From Coprinellus micaceus (Eukaryota; Basidiomycota; Agaricomycetes; Agaricales; Psathyrellaceae): a stretch of DNA of 64,000 nucleotides. The first letter of the stretch is position 1. Each line of letters opens with the position of its first letter. Shown one piece after another: positions 21,353-31,960 of this stretch. The position numbers were made by a program, and so were the translations under genes. The DNA lies in contig OX596334.1 of NCBI GenBank assembly GCA_951394405.1, positions 5,146,001-5,210,000 of the forward strand, given 5' to 3'. A model generated the notes under the pieces. It was given only the letters and a program-made list of their open reading frames with translations. It did no database searches and was not told the origin of the DNA.

Positions 21353-24078
21353 CACTTAAGTCACCCGAGCTGGCCGGCTCTTAGCCGGGCCCAGCTCGGC
21401 TCAGCTCCCGGCTAAGAGCCGGCCAGCTCTGGCAGGGAGCTGGGCTGGGCTGGGTGGGCTGGCGTTGGGCTCAGCTAAAACAGCTGAGCTGGGCATGCAG
21501 CTGAGTCAAGCCTGGTGTAGCTCAGCTCATGGACAGTGGGCTGAGCTGTCATGCGAGCTGAGCTCAACTAGCTGGGCAGAGCTGGGACACCCTCAGCTTG
21601 GGCTGGGGGTAACCCAGCTAAATACTTATAATTATTTTTGATACCATTTTTTTAGCTGGAGCTGAGCTCAGGCGGCTCAGCCAGCTGAGCTATGGAGCTG
21701 AGCTCGTGTCACACTGCTGTCACGCTTTGTGTATGTTTGTGTATGTTTGTCAAATCCATGTCACGCCTCACCAAATTTAATAATGACATCATGGCAACTA
21801 AAAATAAATATGATGTCATAGTGATAAGATATATCAGTGAGGTCATGATTTTCAGGCACAGGGGCATGATGTGATGTCACCAATATTGTGATATCACACC
21901 TCCAATGATGTCATGCTCATTTAGATAAGAAATGGGCAGATTGCGATGAGCCCGATCATACTCAGTTCTTCACCGATAAGGGTGATTTTGGGATCGTTAG
22001 AAAGCCCTGAATGAGGGCTTTTCAATGTATGTACCCTCGCCTTAACTCCTTGGATACAGCCGCCAACAATAAGCATTCTTGTGCATTTTTGATGATCTGG
22101 GCACTTGCAAGCACAGTTTTCATCTCAATACCAGCACTCTGATGCATATTTGCTGTATTGGAAGTTTGACAATGATGTCATACTTCCATTATAGACCTTA
22201 TCCACTTTTTATGTGCGCTCTGTCTTTATAAAACAACTGAAAACTGTACAAACCTTGTGATTCACATGTGCAAAGGCCATTTCACAGCCCCATAATGCTC
22301 CAAACATCACCATGTATATTGGGACCTATCCAGTGCTACCTGCACCACCTCTAGCAGCATCTTTCCCAGCTTCAATCCATACCAGCAATGTGGAATTAAG
22401 CTAGAAGCACCAAAAACACGCAACCACAGCTATATGCATGTGCGTTCAGTATGATGGAGACCGTGGGAAGACAAACCGCTATGCACATAAAATCCAGATT
22501 CAAAAATAATGCTGAATACAAAAGACCGGAAAGGAAACGGAGCACATATGCCCAAGATATAGGAGGAACACTGCTGGCTTGCAGCAGTTGTGCTGAACAA
22601 CTTTGCACTTCAGTTACAACTGGTACGAAATGGGCGGTTTTGTCAATATCTTCGTAATGGGTGGTCTGTTTGCTTAGGTGTCTTTTGAGATTTGTATTAG
22701 TGGATGACCTCCTCCGAATTATCTAAGCCATAAAGCGTGGGAAGTATTACAGGTGCCCCAAACCCGCAATATGTCCGTTTTTGCACAACTTGCTTCACAC
22801 CTGATTGCAATGGATGGTGCTGGTCTGGGACTTAGAGCTGTGGTTTATACCATGTGAGATCACTGTCCCAATAGCCTTTGTGTGATACAAGAGTATCTGT
22901 TCGAAAGCCCATGCAACAGAACAAGCACGCATGTGCCATCCACACCACCATATGAGGTCAGGCAAATTTGATGAGGAGTTCTTGTGTGATTTATTGGTGA
23001 TAGCAAATAGCTGGGTGATTATACTGCATGTGTGTGCCAGCCCCCAATGCCAAAACCTGTTCTCTAATAACCCAAATACATCTGAACCCCAGTGTGTAAG
23101 GGATTGCTGCATGCTGATACTGGTCTTCGCATACCATCATATGGGGTCAGGGAAATTTAAGAGTGTGCTCTTGTGTGATTTATGGGTGGTAGCAGGTGGT
23201 GGGGTGATCACATTGCATGCGTCCACTTGCCCCTATGGCCAAAACCTGTCTTCTAATTATCCAAATACCCCTGCAGCCCAGTATGTTATGTGTAGTCATG
23301 CAGTAGTACATGCCCTCCTGTTTGCACATCACATTGTGTGCCAAAATAACCTAAACAGTGTCCTCGCAAAGCCCGGAATTTTGAAATCCGCCATTTGGCA
23401 TCTGTGGGAGCCACAGTTGACATCGCAACAAACACCCCCAAATAGAGGTTGACAAGGGCTTTCTAACGATACCAAAATCATCCTTATCGGCCAAGAATTG
23501 ACTCTGATATCAGCCATGCGATTTTGCATAGTCTTATCTAAATGAGTGTCACTTGCAATCTCAGATCTGCATGACATCATTGACAGTTTGGCATGTATGA
23601 CATCACGATCTGCATGACATCATATCTATTTGTGTATGTGTGACACCATCATTTGTTTGTTTGTCATGTTTGTCATTGTTTGTTGTGTCACACACTGGTC
23701 ACATCTGTCACAGTGTGACTGTAACACCCAAGCTGAGCTCATGCACAGGTGAGCTCAGCTGTAGAGTACAGCTCAGCTCAATAGCCTGGTATGATGGGAG
23801 GAACTTGTACCTGAGCTGAGCTCTGCATGCTCGAGCTGAGCCCCCACCGTGCAAGCAGCTCAGCTCCCTGTATCAGCTGGGCGACTCTCAGCTTAGCTGG
23901 GAATAGCTCAGCTCAGCTGGAGATGCCCCAGCCCAGAGCTGAGCTGACGCGATTTTAGCTGAGCCTGACGCCAGCCTGCCAGCCCAGCCCAGCTCCTGCC
24001 AGAGCTGGCCGGCTCTTAGCCGGGAGCTGAGCTGAGCTGGGCCCGGCTAAGAGCCGGCCAGCTCGGGTGACTTAAGTG
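21353..24078. mobile_element. Family B non-coding foldback element, copy 1 (2726 bp)
   Basis: Termini are CACTTAAGTCACCCGAGC and its inverse. The TIR is essentially perfect for about 83 bp, then imperfect through an AGCTC/GAGCT-rich zone. Inverted matches continue in patches to about 22012 and 23453, so arms total about 0.65 kb. Each outer TIR contains its own hairpin (CCGGCTCTTAGCCGGG... and its inverse). The interior holds a diverged ~180-bp direct repeat (about 22929-23115 and 23127-23305). No frame over 173 codons and none domain-like, so it is non-autonomous. Copy 2 at 52378-55103 has the same length; the only difference I found is T24033 versus C55058. The flanks of this copy (CCATACG, GATTCGA) do not match. 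Confidence 0.93.
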
Positions 24079-24702
24079 GATTCGACATCGACTCTAGGCT
24101 CCCTTGATTAGCATATGCTCGAACCCCCTTCATAGTCGGCCTCACCACGAACTCCTTGACTGGATTGGAGGTGCAAGGAATCTAACCCCCTTCCCTTTCC
24201 CATGGCGTCGTACTTGATGCCATACACTACACTCACGCAAAGTTCAACCATTTCCATACACATGCAATTCAGGCCGGGCGTGTACGAACAAGGACAGGCA
24301 GTGGGGATGTTGATCATTATTTTGAGTCATACAATACAAGTCATAAAAGAATGGGCGTCTAGCGCTAGTGAAAGAGATAATCCATATTACATAAAAGAAA
24401 ACGATAGCTGCTGGAAGATGAAAAGAGTCCGCGACAAGATAAGATGAAAAAGAGATAGGGGCAAAAGATATACTACGTGAAGCTAAACGTAACACCAGGA
24501 CCCTCGAGGGCTAACGAAGACCTGGATGAGCCAATGCCAATAGTAGGTGCTATACGATGGGCATTTCTTTTCACTGTGTTATATTGAGTTGCTAACGCAT
24601 GACGTCACGGAACTATGGTAGGAGGAGGTCCCCCAAGACCTCAACACACCAATAAGTCAAAGAAAAGGACCCCAACAAAGGTGCCTAGCAAAGAGATATC
24701 AA
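24079..24702. other. No recognisable gene
   Basis: Short frames only. It probably holds upstream sequence of the Plavaka element; no clear TIR was identified. Confidence 0.35.
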
Positions 24703-27194
24703 GATGACCCTCCTGAAGCACCGCGACCCCGGTGTGCCACCCAAAGACCGACTCCGTTGGATACAGGTGCGCACTGTGACTCAACCCTGACCCTCATGCC
24801 CGTGATCCACTCACCTCACCCAGGTGATGGTTCAGACACTCCCAGCACTGCTCCTGTGTCGGGCTCACCAACCAAAACCCAACATGTAATCGTCAAGAGG
24901 TCTGACCCCAATGTCTTCGGAGTCATCAGAATTTACTACATCCTGAGCGTCGTAAAGTCAAGTGAAGCTCCTGCGACCCTTGAGGGCCCACCTCATCAAC
25001 AGAGCAAGGGCACTATGGCCCTTGAGGACCCACATTGTCAGCATAGCGAAGGGGATCAAGATCAGGTGAGTTCCAGTCAGCCCAAGACAGTCAGCGTTGA
25101 TTTTGGGCCATTACCAAACAAATCCGCCTTCTACCTGGCCAAATGGCACTGGAAGTCAACCAATAAATCATTTCACGACTTTCAAAGCCTCATTGCGGTC
25201 CTCAAGAGCCCTACGTTCAATCTTGGAGGTGTCGACATCAATTGGACGGCCACATTCAAGGCACTGGGTCGTGATTCAGAGGAGGAAGGCAGCCTGGGGC
25301 CAGATGATGGCTGGAGGTCCACCCCCGTTTACATCAATGTCCCGTTCCACAAGAAAATGAAGAACAGCGGTATTAGACCGTATGCTGCTGGAAACTTCTA
25401 CCACCAGCCACTCGTTTCTGTCATCAAGGAGAAGATTCTGGACCCCACACGAGCACATGAGTTCTACTACCAATCTTTCGAGGAGCGCTGGCAGAGAAAC
25501 AGCGACTCTCCAGCGGTTGAAATGTACGGGGAGATCTACAATTCATGGGCGTTTTGCCAAGCCAACGACGCAATACAGAAGTTACCTTCGACGGAGAAGA
25601 ACAGGGGGATGGAGTGTGTTGTCGTCGCCTTGATGTTTTGGTCTGATGTGACACATCTGACTACATTCAGAACTGCCATGCTTTGGCCTTGCTATTTATT
25701 CTTTGGTAATGAATCCAAGGAACAGAGGTGCAAATCCTCAGCTGGGTTGGGTTGCCAGGTTGCGTACTTTATGAAGGTATGTCTCCCTTGCAACAACGTT
25801 AGAACCTCCTTCAAACTCTCTAACACAGCTTTTAGCTCCCGAGCGATTTCAACAACTATCTCAAGGATTGGAACGGGGGGAAGATGCCAAAGAAAGAATT
25901 GATATTGCACTGTGCTCGGGAATTATTCCATGCGCAGTGGTCGATTCTACTTGATCAAGAACTTGTTGACGCAATGAAGGATAGGCTCGTTCTCGAATGT
26001 CCCGATGAGAAGGAGTGGTGCTTCTACCCCAGGGTCTTCACATACTCTGCCGACTACCCCGAGAGGTAGGTCGGGGTCCAATGTACTATGATGTTAACTG
26101 TGCTCATTGTCTCCTGTTGCAGGATACTCGTTGCAGGAGTCCGGAACAATGGAAGCCATCCCTGCCATTGCTGCTTGGTTGAGAAGCAACAAGTGGACAA
26201 ACTTGGAGCCCCAAATGACACAGATCGGGTCAGTAAGGTACGTAATGAAGTGGACCAAGCGTCCCTCGTTGCGAAAGCTTGAGAAGTAATCAAGGAAGGA
26301 TTGGCTTTCGACGGAGCTAAGGCTGAGGGGCATCTATTTCCCCAATCTCTCACCGCCATTGAAGTAAGCCGCTCCTGTACTCTCAAGGTTCCGGTCTGCC
26401 ATCCTAACGTGTTTGTTCGGTGAAGAATACTTTGTACAAGACCCTCTCGCTGTTTCAGTTCACCGTTATTCCATCCCTCGTGGCAGATCTGATGCACGAG
26501 TTTGAGATTGGTGTGTGGAAGAATCTATATATACATCTCATTCGAATACTCCATGCGTGTCCGGCTCAACCCAGTACGACAGTCTGGGCGGAATTGGATT
26601 GGCAGTAAGCTCTTCTTCATTCCAGCAGGAGACCAGAAGCTGATGCCTGTGCCCATCAGCTATCGCACTACCCCAAACTTTGGCAGGGATACCATTCGCA
26701 AGTTCGGTCTCAACACTTCGGAAATGAAAAGGAAGGCTGCACACAATTACGAAGACTTGCTACAGGTCAGCGATTGTCCTACCTCCCGCAAGCTCTGTTC
26801 TGATTTGCTATAACAACTAGTGTGCGATTCCGGCCTTCAAGTCACTCCTTCCGGGTCCCCATAACGATAACCTCCTCACGCTCTTGTACCTATGCGCTCA
26901 ATGGCATGCATTAGCAAAGCTTTGCTCTCATAACGACCTCACCCTTGAGCTTCTGGAATACACGACAATTCGCCTTGGGGCGCAAATGCGGCTGTTCAAC
27001 TGCGATATGTGCTCGCATTTTGCAACCAAAGAGCTGGCAAAGGAAGCAGACGCTAGGGTTCACCAACACGCCAAGAAGAATCAGCAGACACTGCAACCAG
27101 GCAGCACTGGCCGCAGGCCAGCGTCTCTCAGTGTCTTCACCATCAAATTCCATCTTTTGGGGGACTATTGTGACATCATCCGCACGTTTGGAAC

Positions 27195-28482
27195 CATCTC
27201 AGTCACTATGGAACGACCCCCTTGAAGGCCTATTAATTTAGTGTTCCAATGGGGCCTTAAGGGGGTCATTCCACTCATGTTCCCCCTTCCACTATTCCAC
27301 CTTCTGGTCCACTATTCCACCTTTCTGTTCCAAATATCCATTCCACTTCCCCATTGGGATCCAAATCTGTTCCATATTCCACCTTCTGTTCCACCATATT
27401 CCCCCTTCTGTTCCACCCTTCCACAGCTCATGTTCCACTCACACCTAACTACTTTTGGATTTGGAAATGGGATGTAATTTGCATTGGATTACAAATAAAC
27501 AGATAAGGAAACAGACCACACACTCCAAAGATATGTTGGAAACAATCATTGTACAAGAACATGTTTCAGAAGAGTTATAGACAACCACTTGGTCTCTCTT
27601 AGGAAGCAGTGTTCCTTCTAAAACATGTTCTTGGACAATGATTGTTTCCAACATATCTTTGGAGTGTGTGGTCTGTTTCCTTAGCTGTTTATTTGTAATC
27701 CAATGCAAATTACATCCCATTTCCAAATCCAAAAGTAGTTAGGTGTGAGAATGTTCACAGCCACCCAAAAATGCCAAACATTGATATTTGGTCCAGTTTA
27801 TTTGTAACACACACATATTGTTTGGGTTAGGTGGTTGAGGCTATATACTCCTGTTGTTCTATGCAAAATAATGTTCTGAATCTGTTCTGTAGACTTGCAA
27901 ATGCCTGATATTAACTGGAGCACTGCAGGCTGCTTGTTGCAGAATAAGAGCAAATCCATATATTTTGGTGTTTTCAAAGTTAGCAATGAACAAAGAGCAA
28001 CATACAGACCATGTATGGAAGGTAGAAGCTAAAGCCTTTCTAATAGAACTCAAATGATAATTATTGGACAAAAATTCACAGAGATATATAGCAAACAATC
28101 CAAACAGGGATGGTGTCATAGTGTTAGTAGACTGTTCCACATGTGGAAGACAGTTGTGCTTAAACATGTTTTGGGGCATATTAGCTTACAGAACGTTTAA
28201 ACAGATACATTATATGCATAGCTGCACCCATTCAGAAGCTGCTACTATTGCTGGATATGGGTGGAACATAAGCTGTAGAAGGGTGGAGTGGAAGGTGGAA
28301 TATGGAACAGATTTGGATCCCAATGGGGAAGTGGAATGGATATTTGGAACAGAAAGGTGGAATAGTGGACCAGAAGATGGAATAGTGGAAGGGGGAACAT
28401 GAGTGGAATGACCCCCTTAAGGCCCCATTGGAACACTAAATTAATAGGCATTCAAGGGGGTCGTTCCATAGTGACTGAGATG
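27195..28482. mobile_element. Family A TIR element, copy 2 (1288 bp, hAT-like)
   Basis: Starts CATCTCAGTCACTATGGAAC and ends with the inverse. TIRs of about 190 bp differ at only a few sites. A perfect 8-bp duplication TTTGGAAC (27187-27194 and 28483-28490) flanks it, and deleting element plus one duplicate rejoins the Plavaka frame at RTFGT-TDSF. No transposase is encoded. A second palindrome (27438-27749) is nested inside. The outer 67 bp equal those of the 2534-2784 MITE. Confidence 0.95.
27438..27749. repeat. Nested palindrome inside family A copy 2
   Basis: Two near-perfect inverted arms of about 110-130 bp begin CTCACACCTAACTACTTTTG and flank a ~60-bp loop. It may be a separate MITE inserted into the larger element. 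Flanks (ATGTTCCA left, AATGTTCA right) resemble a degraded duplication but do not match exactly. Confidence 0.85.
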
Positions 28483-29926
28483 TTTGGAACGACAGATTCA
28501 TTCTCGACTGAGCTGGTGAGTCCTCCCTTTCACCAAAGTCCATTTTTTCAACAGTGTTCCGTCTCAGGGGGAATCATTCCATCGTACCCCAAAGCCTTGG
28601 TACCTTCGAACAGACAAGAAGCACTACGAGGGCCAGTTTGCTCAAATGGAACGTCGCCTTGCTCATTTAGCACGAATACACAGCCAACTCGAGAAACAGG
28701 CTTTGACAGCAGACCGCACTGCTCCCCCCCAATCATCTGACAAGGCCACCCACACGGCGGGTTCTTCCCACTCGGAGCCATGGTTGACATCTCAATATTG
28801 CATGGGTTTGAATCAGAACACTCCAGTTCCTCTCGCCTACTTCCACAACACCAGTGATGGGGCATATGGACACAGCTACTTCACTGTACGTCCGGAAATT
28901 GTTGCGACTCTCAGTCGAGGCCCTTGAACCTGACTGCAGTGACAGGACTTTGTTCCCAAGTTGAAGGCACATCTACTGCATCGAGTACTCCGCCTCCTGG
29001 GATATCCCTCTTCGGATGCTGAACAGCAATGCGACTGGATGAAGATTGTCCTCAAGAAAGACCGTCTGTACTCCCACAAGACATTGAGAATGTGGTACAC
29101 CACATATGACGTACGCCACGAAGAAAGCACGATCCATATCGATACACCTCAGTGCAACATCATGTTGCTGGACCGACAATGTAACAACGGGCTTCCGAGC
29201 ACATCGAGGTCTCCGTACATCTATGGGAAGGTCATTGGCATCCTCCACACAAACATTTCATATGTTGGCATTTTGCCTGATGGGAAGCTAGACCATCGCT
29301 GGCACTGGGTTGACTTCGCTTGGGTGCACTGGTACGATTCCTTAACCATTGGAGAGGAATTCAAGTTGGATCGTCTCGCTTTTTCACCACTCAACTCCAT
29401 AGAGTCGCTGGGCTTTGTGGACCCCTGTGACATCATCTGGGGAGTTCATCTTATCCTGCACTTTTCCTCCAGTCCATCCAACATTTTTACCCCCCCCCCC
29501 CCCCCCACCAAATTGGTTCGAACACAAAAGCTGTGGCAAGAATACTATATCAACAGGTGTGTAGACTTCCAAATTCCCCTCCTCACGAACGAGTAGGGCT
29601 AGAAGTGTTAACGCAATCTATTAGATTTGCAGGCCGCGATCTATTCATGCGATATCAATTCGGAATGTCCGTTGGCCATACATACATGCATCACCTGCCT
29701 TTTCCGCCTGCAACGATACCCTCTCTCCCTTCAGACTTTGACTATTGCCTGGACCACGAGGGTGTCATCCAGTGGCCCTTCTGAGTCGCCCGTCATGGAC
29801 GTTGATCCGGACGCTGGGAGGGGCGAGGATGATGTGAGTGAGGATGAGCCTACCTACTTCAATGACGGAGACAACTGGGAGCGAGATGCTGATGCTGGGA
29901 TGTATCTATATGACAATTTACTATAA

Positions 29927-31960
29927 TCAAGAGCATCCATTAGGATGGGTGAACCGTGAAACTGGTACTCGGATGAACCTGACTTGACTGACAAACCCTC
30001 AGCTGAAGTGCCTGTCCATGCTATTTCATCACCCGGAGATGGCTGGGCTATGAGTCTGGAGGCCCATGTAAATAGGCCTTTACTAGTAGATATGTGACTA
30101 CCATTATCTGCTATTTAACGCCCCCATATCATCACCCTCTTACCTCTCGCACTTCTGAACAGGAAGGTTGAAGAAAATTGTCGCTTTCCCTTTTTCTCTC
30201 ACCTGAATCCTGGGCCGTCTGTCTGGTGATTGGCCTTGGAAGGCTATTATTGCCAAGGGTTTGGAGGGATTCAACCTACTTCGACGCAACCATCGCGGTC
30301 GTGACCAGGTGACTCTCGCGTGATGTCCAGGGATCAAGCGATGGCAATCACCCAGTGAATCTCCACTTCAATATTACATTATAATCCAAAAATCGCTGGC
30401 AAGTGTTTCCCCCCATGTTCATCTTCATCTGAGTCGCGACCTCCTGCTCAAACTCCCCATATGAAGAAACCCTTATAGGGCTGCCAACATCGAGAGTATC
30501 CAATTGTATGGCACTTGAAATCTCTTCACTCAGCCAGGTGCGTCCATACTTCAGTGGTCCAGCTCTACCCACCAACACCGTGGTATCCTCTCCCTAGTAC
30601 TTTCACTCTGCTAAAGTTTCTCATAGACACATGCCTGACAATGTCCCACATTATTAACTTGGCGGCCTTCCTTACCTTCCCTGTGATTCTGAAAGGATAT
30701 CGTCAAGATTCTGCAGTATCCCGATGGGTGGGCCGTCATCCCTCGCCTGGTGTAGTGTTCCGTGGTATCTCATCATTGGGTCCCTTTTCCTTTTTTTCAT
30801 TGTCGTTGAGGTCCACCGAACTAAGCACGCCCCACCTCAGACACTCTTCCCTTGGTTGGTGGTTGCTAGTGGCGAGTACCCATACTGTTCTACTCGTTAT
30901 GTTGCAGGCCTTCCCCAAATCAGCAACTCCCACCTCCAGCCAGTAGGAGCTGCTCTCTGGTCGCTTATGACCCTCAACGCCGTCTGATTTATCGCTGGTG
31001 CCCAAGCCGTCGCCTTTGCTGCTGAACTCCCCCTACGTAAAGACTCCTTGTGCCTCGTCTTCACAGTCCGAATCGTCGACACGCTCATCAGCACCTCAGT
31101 AGTCACATCGAACTCATTGATGACCATGCTCTTGGGGACAGTTCCGTGAAGTTGTTTGTGGTCCGTGGATGACCTTGCAGCTTAGCTGTCCGGCGTTGCC
31201 CTGTTGTTGTACATATGGACCTACAAGGGATGCTGATCCACTGCTGCTCGTCGGTCCATGTGTAATTCTTTTTGGGTGTGGGGATTCCAGCAACCCCTAG
31301 CAGCACCCGAGTTTGTATTCTTCACCCAATGTATTTTACAAGTACCTTGTACGACTGCTTGTGCTGTCGAATAATGGCATTACCTGCATGTGAACTGTCT
31401 ATGGTCCGACAAAAGTTAATATCTGACCCTGCCAGGGTCTGAAGCCTTGAGAAACCATGAGGGACAATGGACGTTTCCTGGACAGAGGACAGGCCCAGTA
31501 GTTCTGTAACCTTGTTCCAACACTTGGGCCCGGACTATCCAGAAGGGGAACCGGGGACAGAGAAGCACAAAGGCGTCCTGTGGCATGCTGCTATGAGCCG
31601 TTCACTATCGTTCTGCGGATGGCATTAACGAGTTCTACCGAACCTTGTCCAATAAACGAGACGAACTCGTTCAGGAACCTACCATGCGCGGGCTGAAGAC
31701 CACCCCTCCAGTCTGTCCACAGTCCATACATCCAGCATTGCCATGATCAAGATAAATCCAATTTGCAACCTCAGAAGAATGACAAACACTTTTGACGGCT
31801 TTGACTTGGGCTGAAAGGGCTTGGGTCGGTTCCTGGATGCTTCGACTTGTCCTTCGCCACTTGGATTATCACTAATTCACTTAGGCTGACGCTTGGACAC
31901 TTGGACAGGCACTTGCACGTTTCGGCTTTTTGGAAGGTGTGTATTAGTAAAAGTAATAGG
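29927..31960. other. Two kb without a recognised gene
   Basis: Contains short frames on both strands (for example 30515-30946 plus, 30736-31005 minus), none with a domain. It separates the two Plavaka genes and should hold the 3' flank of each; I did not find matching TIRs. The hydrophobic minus-strand frame near 31771-31995 overlaps the Plavaka-2 end and is not supported as a gene. Confidence 0.35.

Larger units (their letters stand above)
24703..29926 (+). pseudogene. Plavaka-type transposase (CMC/CACTA-related), interrupted
   Basis: Family landmarks occur in order: STPVYINVPFHKKMKN, YAAGNFYHQPLVSVIKEK, VVVALMFWSDVTHLT, LWPCYLFFGNESKEQR, a CARELFHAQWSILLD exon, FYPRVFTYSADYPER, CHCC, DLMHEFEIGVWKNLY and PNFGRDTIRKF. 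Then come WHALAKL, FHLLGDYCDIIRTFGT, (insertion), DSFSTEL, FVPKLKAHLL, LYSHKTLRMWYTTYDVR, LGFVDPCDIIWGVHLI and DLFMRYQFG, with an Asp/Glu-rich tail to 29926. At least eight introns are needed. Plavaka enzymes are RNase-H-fold transposases of basidiomycetes. Lesions: TGA at 26280-26282, with VIKEGLAFDGAK continuing in frame, and a 1288-bp family A insertion at 27195-28482. A run of 17 C (29490-29506) lies in coding sequence and is prone to slippage. Confidence 0.9.

Noticed and set aside
22931..23452. 173-codon frame inside element B as a possible transposase
   Set aside because: The frame spans a diverged direct repeat, has no family motif, is Cys/His-rich by composition only, and equivalent frames exist on the other strand.
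21353..24078. Element B as a CACTA transposon because its ends start CACT
   Set aside because: CACTA elements make 2-3 bp duplications; the proven duplication here is 7 bp and no CACTA-type transposase is inside.
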